In this document: one piece after another, positions 51,596 to 63,800 of the stretch | How the letters are laid out: every line of letters begins with the position of its first letter | Numbering within the stretch: the first letter of the stretch is position 1 | Source of the DNA: Molossus alvarezi | Taxonomy: Eukaryota > Chordata > Mammalia > Chiroptera > Molossidae | DNA: 64,000 nucleotides | Reading direction: 5' to 3' | Assembly (NCBI GenBank): GCA_037176705.1 | Contig: CM073887.1 | Coordinates: 25,237,501-25,301,500, forward strand | Notes under the pieces: model-generated | What the model was told of the DNA's origin: nothing | Databases searched by the model: none | The model's input: the letters and a program-made list of their open reading frames with translations, nothing else | Translations under genes and position numbers: made by a program

Positions 51596-51882
51596 CTGGT
51601 AAGAAACTTGAGAAAAAACTGGTGGGTTATCATTGACATCCAGCACACGAACAATGAGTTCTCCCTCTGTGTGGTGCACTGAGTCAGAAATTTGGATAAG
51701 TAGCTCGTATTCAGTAGCTTCTTCAAAATCCAATGTTTTCATTAGCATCACTACTCCAGTGTTCTGATCAATAGCAAACTTGGTTCCAGGATTACTCTCT
51801 TTGGAGAAACTAAAGGTGAAAGCTGAATTCAAATCCACATCATGAACTGATATCCGGGTTACAATTACACCAGGAAAAGAAT
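51596..51882 (-). CDS. DCHS2: DCHS2 internal exon (one nearly complete cadherin repeat)
   Basis: This 287-bp exon has a TTATTTCAG acceptor at 51885-51883 and a CAG|GTAAAC donor at 51595. It enters in phase 1 and leaves in phase 0. It encodes SFPGVIVTRISVHDVDLN, then FAIDQNTGVV, TLDFEEATEYELLIQ and the canonical calcium-binding linker DVNDNPPVF, so it spans almost a whole cadherin repeat plus the first strand of the next. The preceding exon supplies the first base of a codon that then reads Asn, giving the usual EN-x-x-PG start of a repeat. There is no frameshift or internal stop. Confidence 0.88.
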
Positions 51883-53471
51883 CTGAAATAATCATGACCA
51901 ATGTCAGTCTCCATTAAAACTCATCCTTTGAATATCTTTCTTTAATAGTTCAATCCAAGCATTTTTAAAAATTTTAAGTCCAACATGATTTGCTGTTTCT
52001 TGGCATGATTTTTCATACAAAGGTCATTATAAATGAAACAAAAACTTTGAAGAATTTATAAGCCCAATAAAAGTAAAAATTTACTGAGTCGGTAATTGAG
52101 GAGGTAAGGTATATTCAATGTTTATATTACCCTTTTCATTGTATGTTTACAACATAGTTCCAGGACCAAGAAACATAAGCCACTTATTTGTACTGTATAG
52201 TATTTGTATCAAAATCACATATTCATGGGGGATATCAGTGGGGAAAAGGTTATTTCTCAAAACATTAGACTTTGAAAGGTAAGAAATATTAGAATAAAAA
52301 TGCTTGTATATTGAAGCTAAAAATATATACTTAGTTCTTTGCATTTATCTTGCAAAATTATTGCCTTTGGAGTGATGCATACATTGCTTCCTTTCCTTAA
52401 AATATGACTCTCAAAATGACAAAGTATACATAGTGCTAGGTATAAAAAAAAATCTTTAATGTTATTCATTACCCGCCCTCAAAATCACAAAATAGATGAC
52501 ATGCTAAATATCTAACACACTGTGTGTGTTCTCTAGCCTAAACTGTGAAAGGGACTTTGCTTTTCTGCTTCCACATATGGTACACGTTGAAAGAAGATAC
52601 CAAGAAATTCCGAATAGTTCCATGGCATATAAGGCTCATAAGTTTCATATTCAAGCTTGAACATTCTTGATGTGCACCAGCCACACCTTACCCCATTTAG
52701 TATGTTTTGGTTTATGTTGTTTGTTCTTGGGATATATTTACACTGGGCACCCTGCTGCATTTTGATGCTAATGCATGTATTTTTGAAGAGTACCTTCAAT
52801 AAAAGCACATGAAAATATATCAAATAGGTAGGAAGCAAAACTGAAGAATTTTTTCAGATATTTAGAATATGTGTAGATGTCCTTATACACAGAAATTTCT
52901 TGAATATATCTCTCTGTGAGTGTCTATGGCTTTAATTTGTTTGAAAAAGGGATATAAAATCTTAGGAACACTTCAGGAGTAAGCTGAGTATTAAGAGTGA
53001 AAGGAAAGAGGCAAATGAGAGTCCACACTATTGCACATGCAACTATAAAGGGTTGGGTTTTACCATTAGAGCCATTGACTACAGGCAACTTTGGGATCAT
53101 AGTCTATGGAGTCATCGTATAACCCAGAGGCCCAAACAGTTAAGATTAAAATCAGCATATCATGTAAAATTTTGTATTTTCCTCCTCTACCATAAATGTG
53201 GTAAATTTTTTCTACAGATGTTGAAGTTTAGTTTACATTAGAGGAAAATGATGATTTTTGTACAATGAATATCCAATTCCTTTCACATATTACTTGTCAT
53301 TAGTATATTGCAAAGAGTGACAAAGTTATCAGTCTGAGATCACTTCTTCTCAGAGGAGTTTTAGGGTGATTATCATTCAACAAAATGTGCTTCTTCATAG
53401 AGTAGATTTCACTTTTAAGAAATGTCTGAACACAAAGAGCTCATGGGAATGGTGATATGAACATAGGAACT

Positions 53472-53706
53472 GGCCTCCTGCTGAGCTGAATCCAAATCCC
53501 AGCTTTAACATTTAACTTCTTAGACATTAGATCATTCACTTTTGACCATCCATATTCTATTCTGTAAAATAAAGATGAACACTATCTATCTTGCATGGTT
53601 GTTCAGAATTAGCATTTATATTTCATATAGCACCTGGCTGAAAACGTGGTAGATGATATTATGCAAGTTACTCGAAACCACTATTCCAAACTGCCACACT
53701 TACTTT
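53472..53706 (-). repeat. Source copy of a duplicated intron-start segment
   Basis: Covers the first ~232 bp of the DCHS2 intron after the exon ending at 53704, plus the last exon bases. It includes a MIR-like core and the GTAAGT donor. A second copy with about 7 differences lies at 54323-54557. Confidence 0.85.
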
Positions 53707-53834
53707 CTGCAATTTCCACTGCTTCAAGGGGGAGAAAAGCTGGGGTGTTGTCATTTACATCAGTCACCTGTATCTTGACCACAGCTGTACCAGAAAGCCT
53801 GGGCATCCCTTTATCTGTGGCTTGTACAAGCAAG
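53704..53834 (-). CDS. DCHS2: DCHS2 internal exon (second half of a cadherin repeat)
   Basis: This 131-bp exon has an AAATCAG acceptor at 53837-53835 behind a T-rich tract, and an A|GTAAGT donor at 53703. It enters in phase 2 and leaves in phase 1. It encodes [18 protein letters not shown], then the linker DVNDNTPAF and the first strand of the next repeat (LEAVEIAE). Its donor and the first ~235 bp of the following intron are present a second time at 54323-54557, upstream in gene orientation. The preceding exon is not visible in the 10 kb to the right edge, so the upstream intron is long or its exon was missed. Confidence 0.85.
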
Positions 53835-54250
53835 CTGATTTGGAAAAGAATCAAGAAAAACAACACAAATATCAAATTTCCAGTTGAAAATTTTAAAATG
53901 AGCTGACTAGCTACATGTATTTCTCCTCCTGGCTTTTTCTAAATGGCATCATTTAAAATTTATTTCATAAGAATGCTAGCCTGAAATTTATTTGTTTCAT
54001 TTTGATATGTTTAGAGAAGCAAATCCAGCAAGCCATCAGAGGTCACGAGGCATTTGTGTGAAAAATTGCACAATTTCTGGAAGAGAGACTGTCAAATTCA
54101 ATCTCTGTTTACTAAGAACAATCTAAAAGATACAAACACCATGGTCTGGTCTTTGGATGAATAGATCATCTCTACCCTGCCACACATGGCCTGTATATTG
54201 CTGCATATTTTCATTTTACTGTATCAACAAAAGATAGGGCCACTAAAAGA

Positions 54251-54251
<1 letters not shown>

Positions 54252-54322
<71 letters not shown>
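54252..54322. repeat. (TC)n-(TA)n-(GA)n self-complementary simple repeat
   Basis: About 16 TC, 8 TA and 13 GA repeats in a row. The TC and GA arms are reverse complements, so the ~70-bp stretch can fold as one hairpin. Confidence 0.95.
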
Positions 54323-54323
<1 letters not shown>

Positions 54324-54557
54324 GCCTCCTGCTGAGCTGAATCCAAATCCCAGCTTTAACATTTAACTTCTTAGACATTAGATCATTCACTTTTGACTTT
54401 CTATATTCTATTCTGTAAAATAAAGATGAACACTATCTATTTTGCACAGTTGTTCAGAATTAGCATTTATATTTCATATAGCACCTGGCTGAAAACATGG
54501 TAGATGATATTATGCAAGTTACTCGAAACCACTATTCCAAACTGCCACACTTACTTT
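54323..54557 (-). repeat. Second copy of the DCHS2 intron-start segment, with donor-like site
   Basis: About 97% identical by eye to 53472-53706, same orientation, 851 bp away. It keeps AAAGTAAGTGTGG on the minus strand but has no exon before it; instead a run of A (minus strand) and CCGGGGG. The other end abuts a GA repeat. Confidence 0.9.
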
Positions 54558-55049
54558 TTTTTTTTCCCCCGGACACAAATTGCAAAACTATCAAAATTGT
54601 AGAATTAAGACAGGAAATTGCCTTGATTAATACACATACAAAAAATGCATGACTGGATAGGATCATAAATTAGATGTAAAAGTCCATGATCTAAAAGAAT
54701 TCACATGCAGTGATTCAATCTGTCTTGGATGATGGTATAACTAGCTTGTCCAGCAACAAAGTTAGAAAACTTAGGTGTCTTCAATTTCTCCTTTTCTGTC
54801 ACCCCCCTTCCAACACCTAACTAATTGTGAGTCTCATAGATGTTACCTCCTGGGTTTCACTTCAATTAGTGACCTCATCCATTTCACCCCTACCTTCAGA
54901 GCCTCAGAAAGGCTGATCAACTGTCCTTCCTTGCCAGGGACTAAAGGGTATCCTGGGATATAACACTTTTAGTTTTTTGTTTTTTTTTTTTAAACCAGAA
55001 CAGTTCTGGGAAAACGAGGACAGCTTGGTTCTGCAGCCTCATCATCTTT

Positions 55050-55520
55050 ACCTGGAATGGCATATATTCATTATATCCTTTTTCATCTGGAGTACTTGTT
55101 TATTCACCAATCTCATTACTGCAAATCTCTTCTGCTCCTATCCAACCCCCATATTGCCACTCAATCGTTTTATCTAAACTCCTGATCTGAAAACCCAACT
55201 CCCTATTTAAAACCTTTCCTTGTCTCTCCATGTCTACAAAAGGTAGTCCAAGCCTTGAGCATGTACACATGACCTTCTGTGATCTAGTTTCTGCCCGGAA
55301 TCCCTGTCCCTATATTCTCTTGGTCTTTCAAAGCTCACATCTTCGGGAAGCTTCCACTGACCTCTCATTTGATTCGGATGTCCCTTCTCTGTCTCACAGC
55401 ACCCCGTACATTCTTCTACCACAACAATCATCCTAATGACTTATTTGTCAGCCTTTCCCATAAGTTCTTGAAGGGCTTCTGGACCACCTTATCTAATTTT
55501 CTTTAATACATGTTGAGTAC
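55050..55520 (+). repeat. L2 LINE 3'-end fragment
   Basis: Protein-poor C/T-rich sequence with GACCTTCTGTGATCTAG, CTCACATCTTCGGGAAGC, TTCCACTGACCTC and TAAGTTCTTGAAGGGC, in the order of the L2 3' end. A MIR-like antisense piece follows at about 55525-55625 (GGCTTCAAACCCAGGTCTC). Confidence 0.55.
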
Positions 55521-56818
55521 TGATTTCTCAAGATTTGTTCAAGATTATCAATGTATTCTATCACAGAGCCAGGCTTCAAACCCAGGTCTCGGTTGACTGG
55601 ACAGCTTGTGTTCTACTATATGTAGGATCTTCCTTCAACTTGCCTCTTGTTCTGTGTATATATCACTGTGTATAATCATCAGCTCATTTGTTACTCTTCT
55701 CTAAACACTGTGAAGTCCCGGAGGGTAGCTGAGTAATACAGTGAGTTGTCAATCAGAAGGTGATCTTTTTTTTTAGAGGCGGTATTAGTCTTAGCCAACT
55801 GTTATGCTACCTTTGGAGAAACTGAGTCTTGGAAATTGACACACTTCTACTTTCTTTTTCCTTCTTAGCTTACCTGATAAGTCTTCTTGCTTTTCAACCT
55901 TAAATTAAAAAATGATGTAAAATAAGCACCAACTCTTTCTTGGTTTAAATTCCACTTAATAGCAAATAATTACTGTTTATCATCCACAAAGCATACAGCC
56001 TGCATTTCATAATACTATCAATGTTGGGATATCAGGATAACAAAGACTTGAGTTTCACACTTCTGGAGCCTAGGAATAATTCCATGTGGAAAGTTTGTTT
56101 TGTTAGTATGAACATAAGTCAGGTACATATGGAAATATTTTACTAAAAATAATCAACTCATAATGTTCTCTGCCCCTGCTGCCTGCCCTTCCCCAATGTC
56201 ATACTAAAGTCTCAGCCAAGACATCAAAGTTATGTCGTATTCTTCCACTATAGCCATAACCACCCTTATTTTCACAACAATACAACTTCAGGGGTTCTAT
56301 GTAATGCCGATGTCAGGTTAAAAAAAGTGGGACTCTTTGATATAGAAAAAAAATATATGATTCAGTTTCAAAATGAAAGGACAAGTAAAAGGTTTCTCAC
56401 TGGCTTAAAAAAATGAAAAATTATACAGGCAGATTCACTGAGATTCTACACACAACCTCTGCGAGATCTCAAGTTTCTTATGATGGCTTCTTGGAACTAT
56501 TTGTGCAAATATTGGTTGTAGCCAGTCCAACTGGCTCCACGTTTCAGAGCTGCTACCTTGATGAGTATTATCAACAGAAACTATAAATGAGACTGGCTAG
56601 ATTTACAACAGGCCCATTCTAGTTTAGAGCATTTTTCTTCTACCCTACCCGTGGGAAGCTTCTTTTACCATGTTAAACTTTAAATGAGGCTTTGATCAGG
56701 TAGGATCTTTGCTGATTGCTTTAACAAATACTGACAATGTTGTAGAGGAGTTTTCAAACCCTCTCTCAACAGTATCTTAAATGTCTACCAACAATGAGGC
56801 ATTCTTTTTGAAATGCTG

Positions 56819-56847
56819 AAAACAACAACAACAACAACAACAACAAA
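56819..56847. repeat. (AAC)n microsatellite
   Basis: About nine AAC triplets within the DCHS2 upstream intron. Confidence 0.95.
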
Positions 56848-57137
56848 AACACCAAAGATGTCATCTAACATGAGAAACACCTCCAAAAAGAAGAGCTACA
56901 ACTTCTGGTTATATATATACAGTTTTATCTCTTCTTCTTCCTGTAATTCTATTATAATGATAGTAAAATAATTTAAAATAAGGAATATATCAATAAACCT
57001 AAAAAGAGAATGAAGAAGATATCAGTGGGTGCAGCAGGTGAGAAATTTCAACAAATTCCTGGAAAATGTAAGCAGATTAAGGAGTGGTTACTCATGCATG
57101 GGTCAGAGGAAACCACAGATTAAAATGTATTTAGAGA

Positions 57138-60100
57138 TCAGGTCTTTTACTTCCTTGGTTAAGTTTATTCCTTGGTATCTTAGTATTTTTGTTGCACTGG
57201 TAAATGGTTTGTTTTTTTTTTTTACTTTCTCTTTCTGTGTGTTTATTGTTGGTATATAAAAATGTCAATGATTTTTGGATGTTGACTTTGTATCCTGCTA
57301 CTTTGCCAAATTCATGTATTAAATATAATAGTATTTTGGTGGAGTCTTTGGGGTTTTTTTGTACAATATCATGTCATCTGCAAATAATGACAGTTTCACT
57401 TCCTCCTTTTCGATTTGGATGCCTTTTATTTTTTATTCTTGTCTGATTACTGTGGCTAAGACTTCCAATAGTAGTTGAATAAGAGTGGGAATGTGGATAT
57501 ACCTGTCTTGTTCCTGTTCTTTAGGGAAATGCAGTTGGTTTTTGCCCACTGATTATGATGTTGGCTTTAGGTTTGTCATATATGGCTTTATTATGTTGAG
57601 GTATGATATTCTATTCATGCTTTGCTGGGAGTTTTTATCAGAAATGAGTGCTGGATTTTGTTGAATGTTTTTTCAGCATCTAGTGATATGATTGTATAAT
57701 TTTTATCTTTCAATTTGTTTATGTGGTGTATCATATTTATAGACTTGTGAATATTGTACCAGCCTTGCATCCTGGGATATATCCCACTTGGTCGTGGTGA
57801 ATAATATATTTAATATATTGCTAGATCTGATTTGCTAACATTTTGTTGAAGATTTTGGCATCTAGTTCATCAGGGATATAGACCTGTAATTTTCTTTCTT
57901 TGTAGTGTCTTTATCTGGTTTTGAGATTAGGATTAGGCTGGCCTCATAAAAAGAGCTTAAACTTCCTTTCTCTTGAATTTTTTGGAATAGTTTGAGGAGA
58001 ATAGTCCTTCTTTATATGTTTGGTAAAACTCCCCTGTGAAGCTGTCCAGACAGGGCTTTTGTTTGCTGGGAGTTTATTGATTACTGCCTTTATTTCCTTA
58101 GTTTTTATTGGTCTGTTCAGGTTTTCTGACTCTTCCCAGTTGAGTTTTGGAAGACTGTATGAATATAAGAATTTGTCCATTTCACCTAGGTTGTCAAATT
58201 TGTTGGCATATAATTGTTCATAGTATTTTCTTACAATCCTTTGTATTTCCATAGTGTCAGTTGTTACTTTACCTCTTTCATTTCTGATTTTATTAATTTG
58301 GGTCCTCTTTCTTTGTTTCTTGTTGAGTCTAGCTAAAGTTTGATTAGTCTTGTTTATATTTTCAAAGACCTAACCCTTGGTTTCATTGATTATTTGTATT
58401 GTTTTTTAAGTCTCTATGTCATTTATTTCTACTCTGACCTTTATTATCACCTTCCTTCTACTAACTCTGGGTTTTTCTTTTTGTTCTCTTTCTAAATCTT
58501 TAAGGAGGTAAAAAAAAACTTGTTCTCACAAAATTACAGGACATTGAAAAAAGAAATAAAGGGAGATATAAAAAAGTAGAAGCATATACCATGTTCATGG
58601 ATTGGAATAATTAACATCATTAAAATGTTCATACTACCCAAAGCAATCTATAGATTCAGTGCAATCCCTATTAAAATACCAATGGCATATTTCACATATC
58701 TAGAACAAATACTCCAAAAGTTTATATGGAACCAAAAATAGATCCCAAATAGCCACAGCAATCTTGAAAAAAAAACCACAAAGTTGGAGGGATCACAATT
58801 ACAGATACCAGGTTATGCTACAAAGCCATTATAATAAAAACAGCCTAGTACTGGCACAAGAACAGACATATAGATCAATAGTATAGAACAGAGAACCCAG
58901 AAATCAACCCAAGGCATTATGCTCAATTAATACTTGACAAAGATGGCAAAAGAATACAATAGAATAAAGACCTTCTCTTCAATAAATGGTGTGGGGAAAA
59001 TTGAACAGGTACATGCAAAAAAATGAAACTAGACAACCAACTTACATCATACACAAGAATAAGTTCAAAATAGATAAAGGACTTAAATGTAAATTATGAA
59101 AACATAAAAATCCTAGAATAAAATGTAGGCAGCAAAATTTCAGACATCATATGTAGCAGAATTTTTACTGATACATCATCCAGGGCAAAAGAAACAAAGG
59201 AAAAAATTAATAAATGGGACTACATCAAACTAAAAAGCTTCTGCACAGCAAAAGAAACCAGCATCAAAATGCAAAGGGAACCCACTACATGGGAGAACAT
59301 ATTTGCCAATGATACATTGGGTGAAGGGTTAATTTCTAAAATATATAGAGGACTCATAAAATTCAACAAAAAGAAGACAAACATTCCAATTAAAAAATGG
59401 GCAGAGGACCTGAGTAGACACTATTTTATACAGGACGTACAAATGACCAAGAAACTTATGAAAACATGCTCAAAATCTCTAATCATCAGAGAGATGCAAA
59501 TTAAAATGATTCTGAAGTATCGTCTCACATGTGCCAAAATGGCCGCCATCAACAAATCATCAAACAACAAGTGCTGGTGAGGGTGTGGAGAAAAGGGTAT
59601 CCTGGTACACTGCTGGTGGGAATGCAGACTGGTGCAGCCACTGTGGAAAACAATATGGTGTTTCCTCAAAAATTTAAAAATTGATCTACCATTTGACCCA
59701 GTGATCCTACTTCTTGGAATATATCCTAAGAAGCCTGAGAAACCAATCAAAAAGAAGATATGCACCCCTATGTTCATAGCAGCACTATTCACAATCACTA
59801 AGATCTGTAAACAGCCCAAGTCTCCATCAGTAGATGAGTAAATAAAAAAGCTGTGGTACATATACACAATGGGATACTACTCAGCTGTAGGAAAGAAAGG
59901 TCTCTTACCCTTTGAGCTGATATGGAGAGACCTAGAGAGTATTATCCTAAGAAAAATAAGCCAATAAGATAAATGCAAATATCACATAAGCTCACTTATT
60001 TGTAGAATATGATGAACAAAATAGATCCAGAGAGATGAAAGTAGGGAATAGAGTGACAAATCTCAGAGGGAAATGGGGTGGGAGAGCAGGAAGAGATAAA

Positions 60101-60245
60101 CCAAAGAACTTATATGCATATATGCATAACCAATGGACAGACAACAGTACAGTGAAAGTGTGTGTGGGGGAAATGGGAATGAAGTGGAGGGTGTCAATGG
60201 GGGGAAAAGGAGGGACATCTGTAAAAAAAAATTAATAAGAAAAAA
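57138..60245 (+). mobile_element. LINE-1 3' half with inverted 5' part (twin priming)
   Basis: From about 57138 to 58507 the minus strand reads L1 ORF2 reverse-transcriptase sequence (for example KYYEQLYANKFDNL, then INKLPANKSP). From about 58510 the plus strand takes over (AGGACATTGAAAAAAGAAAT) and continues through the ORF2 C-terminus (TWENIFANDT, CWWECR-type region) to a 3' UTR and an A-rich end near 60245. The outer edge of the inverted part (AAGTAAAAGACC, read on the minus strand) is the sequence just before the start of the plus part, as expected for twin priming with little loss. Possible target duplication AAAATGTATTT (57122) / AAAATGCATTT (60242), next to a TTTT/AA-like nick site. 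Frames are broken. Confidence 0.85.
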
Positions 60246-61351
60246 TGCATTTCGAGAGAGAAACAGATTTGACCCTATGTAACTAAAGAGAGGCTCAAGA
60301 CATGGTAAACAGTGAGATAAGGTGAGATATTGAGTTAAAATAGCTTGAAGATTATTTTAAACTCAAAATACAGAACAGTCAAGTCTCCTTGCCCATTGCT
60401 CTTCACTCCCAGGCAAAAGAATTCCTGATGATCATACTCAGAATAAGAAATATTGAGGGACTGTCTCTGGAGAAACAAAAGTTCCTCCCAAAGAAAAAAA
60501 GAACTCTTTCTCTATTGTCATTTGTACATCATCCTGCAAAGTAGTTTACTTCCTCTCTGCTTCATCTGAAAGAAAATTGTGTTGGTCAGTAGGCTCCTCC
60601 AGCCCCCTCAGAGGTTCCAGTGACTTTGCTGTTGCCTCACTCAGAATCAAAGACCATCAGTTACTCACAGAAATCTTCCAACATGAAAAGAGAGCACAAA
60701 ATAGATAAAGAGAAGAAATGAACCCAAAGGAAACAGAGATCTTGAAACAAAAAAAGAAAATGTAAAAACAATTTTAATTAATGTCTTTGGAGAGATAATG
60801 CATGCATACATCAAGAACAATATGCTATGAAAAAGCTCAAAGATCAAGGAAGAAATTTTGGAAATAAAAAAATAAACAATGCCCAGAAATATTTTTTAAG
60901 TAGAGCAAAAAGAAAGTTTGGAAGGTTAAAATTAGGGCATTCTCCCTGAAAAATAAAACAAAAATAAACCAACACAAAAAAACAAGAAATACAAAGTAGG
61001 AAATAAAATATTATTGACAAAGGATAGATCCAACAGTTGATTGAATAGGGTCCAGGACAAGAAACAGGGCAAAGTAAGCAACCAAAACAAAACAAAAAAC
61101 AAAGAAGTGGTAATTATCAATGAGATAAGGTAGGAAAATAGAAAGATTTCTCCTTATTAAAAAGGGTAGACCAAAACTAAGCACAAGAAAAGACCCACAT
61201 CACAGTATATAATCATAAAATTTCTAAACATTAGGGATAAAGAAAATAACATGAGAACTTCCACAGAGAAGGAAAAACAAATCATATACAAAAATGTCAT
61301 TAGAATGGCACCAGACTTCACAACAGCAACACTGGGTTTTAAAAGATAGAA

Positions 61352-61554
61352 CAAGCCCAGCTGGTGTGGCTCAGTGGTTGAGCATCGACCCATGCACCAA
61401 GAGGTCACCGATTCAAGTCTTGGTCAGGGAACATGTCCAGGTTTTGGGTCCAATCCCTAGTGTGGGGCATGCAGGAGGGGCCAATTGATATTTCTTGTCA
61501 TCGATGTTTCTATCTCTCTTTCCTTCTCCCTCTCTCTCTAAAATAAATAAAAAG
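61352..61554 (+). mobile_element. Ves-related SINE, variant head
   Basis: Plus-strand copy with CCCAGCTGGTGTGGCTCAG, ACCCATGCACCAAGAG and GATTCAAGTC. Flanked by AAAAGATAGAA at 61341-61351 and 61555-61565. Same head type as the copy at 8192. Confidence 0.88.
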
Positions 61555-62595
61555 AAAAGATAGAATACCTTCAAATTTCTAAAAAAAAAATTCAACTCTT
61601 CTTACTATTCATTGTATAAATCCCACATAAAAGTGGAAGAAAGACATGCTAGATCTTCAAGAACTCAGAGAGTTTACTTCCCTGGCCAAAGCTACTAGAA
61701 GAGAAAACGAAGAAAGAGAAAGACATGAGATCTGTAACATGGGCTCAGCTTAGGAGAGCAACGAAGCAAAGTCATGAATTAAGCAGCTTTGCAGAAGTTT
61801 TGCAGACCTACTACAGATCACTACCTCGGCGCCAGGTGGGCAGAAGCAGCAGGAACAGGATTTGAAGGAACAAGGAGGACTTGAATTTGAGGGGTAAAAG
61901 ATGGGTAGACATGACAGCTACTGGACAATTGACAAGGAATTAAATACATGGGTGTAGCCAATGAGGTGAGCAAAAAAGAAAGATAATCATTAACTTTGGA
62001 GCAGGGGGAGGGTAAGAAAGGAAACATGACTATGACATGGCTCCGAAGTGAACATTTATAGAATCATATAATATAAACACTGGTTGCTTATTCAGTGAAA
62101 ACCAGCCAAGGAATGTATAGAGAGAATTGGACAAGAGAAAGTAAAAATATTAAATGCACACCTATTAAAACAGGAAGTTCAGAGCTAATGTATAAAATGA
62201 TAAATTAAGATGTATTGGTGTTTATAATAACGGAGAAAACTGGTTAGGAATGTCAGCCTAAAGGGCGTGGTGCTGGGACGAGGGAAGCAATGGTGGCTGA
62301 CTTTCATCTTGGTCTGTGACACTGTTTGGTCTTGGACAAGTGTGCTACTCTCGTAACAATAAAAATCCTGGCCCTGAAGTGTGTTACAAGTCTCCCGGGA
62401 GTATCCAATTATCAACTCAAACAGGGATAAGTCTCTTCTGTCGAGCAGTGGGAATGCTTTCAAATGATTCAGATTCCATGTTCACATAGACATGTGTTAG
62501 TTCACAACTGCAAGCTGGAACTTATGCTATTATTTTCAATTTCCAAAGTATCTTTTTCTGTTATGTGTTTTGTAAATAGACAAGTGTGTGCTTTT

Positions 62596-62875
62596 TTAAA
62601 AATCCTCACGTGAGGATTTTTTTCTATTTTTTTGTTCAGATAGAGTGGGAAGGAGAGAGAGAGAGAGGGAGTGAGACAGAGACAGAGAGAGAAAGAGAGA
62701 GAGAGAGAGAAACATTGATGTGAGAGGGACACATTGACTGGTTGCCTCCTGCACAACCCCAACCAGGGCTGAGGACAAACCACAACCTAGGTACATACTC
62801 TTGACCAGAATTGAACCCATGACTCATTGGTCCATGGGCTGACGCTCTGACCACCGAGCCAAACGGGCCAGGGCG
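62596..62875 (-). mobile_element. Ves SINE
   Basis: Minus-strand copy ending AACGGGCCAGGGC, flanked by ACAAGTGTGTGCTTTT (62580-62595) and ACAGGTGTGTGCTTTT (62876-62891). The GA block is long. Confidence 0.92.
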
Positions 62876-62914
62876 ACAGGTGTGTGCTTTTAAGATTCAT
62901 TTACAGGACGCAGT

Positions 62915-63060
62915 AGGAAGCCCTGCTATGACCACGGGCACAGACAAGTCTCAGTTTTACCACTGACTAGCTGCATGATCCTGGCAAACCTTCCTCTCTG
63001 AACTTCGGTTACTTACTCTAAATCTTGCGTCTGTGATAAGAATTCAACATGTAGTGGAAT
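62915..63060 (+). repeat. MIR SINE fragment
   Basis: CTCAGTTTTACCACTGACTAG, GCATGATCCTGGCAAACC and TCTCTGAACTTCGGTTAC follow the MIR core order. Confidence 0.6.
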
Positions 63061-63616
63061 TCCATAAAGGACTGCGGTTATTGCTTCCTGCCACAGATGA
63101 CAGGGACCCTCAGCTTCTCAGCTCCCTGAGAACAAGGACTGTTTCATACCTCTTTATAGTGCGAGCTTAGTAAACAGTTTTTAAAATTCATAAATATCAG
63201 TCCGACAGAGCATAAGGTCTGTTTTATAATTTGTCATCATTTTTCTACTGAGTTATCTGATATGTGGCTTAACATGAGGGTGCAACATTAATTTTTATTT
63301 AGTGCATTTACATTGAATAGAATCATAACTGACAATATGATTTCATATGATATTATTGTTTTATATTGTACAACAGAGAACTACAATTGAGAAGATCTTC
63401 CTCAATCAGACAAAATAACAATATTTCAAAAGTAAAGAAAAGTTAAAAGCTAAATGACGCCTTTCCCAAGGCATTGGCTGGACGTATGGCAGGCTAGGGG
63501 AAATCGGCCTTTATTTCCCACTGTCTGTAGTCGCAGAAGCACGAAGGAGGAACAGAAGCTGCATGAGAGAAGGAAGCCCTGAACCTACCTGAACTACAGA
63601 GGCAGGGGGCTTAAAA

Positions 63617-63743
63617 TATAGGGTGTCCCCCAAAAATGTATACACAAAAAAGTGTAATTACAAAGCTAGCGTTTATTAAAATACATTTCATTTTCGAAAT
63701 GTAATAGATTCTGCAAACACACTTATTTGGACACCCTGTGTTT
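63617..63743. mobile_element. Mariner-like MITE
   Basis: Short element bounded by TAGGGTGTCCCCCAAA and TTTGGACACCCTG inverted ends, a signature of Tc1/mariner-derived repeats. At about 125 bp it is too short to code for anything. The left end follows a TA dinucleotide. Confidence 0.65.
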
Positions 63744-63767
63744 GCTTGCTTTGGTGGTACTGGAGAC

Positions 63768-63800
63768 TGTGTGTGTGTGTGTGTGTGTGTATGTGTGTGT
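63768..63800. repeat. (GT)n microsatellite
   Basis: About 15 GT dinucleotides with one A interruption, beside the mariner MITE. Confidence 0.95.
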
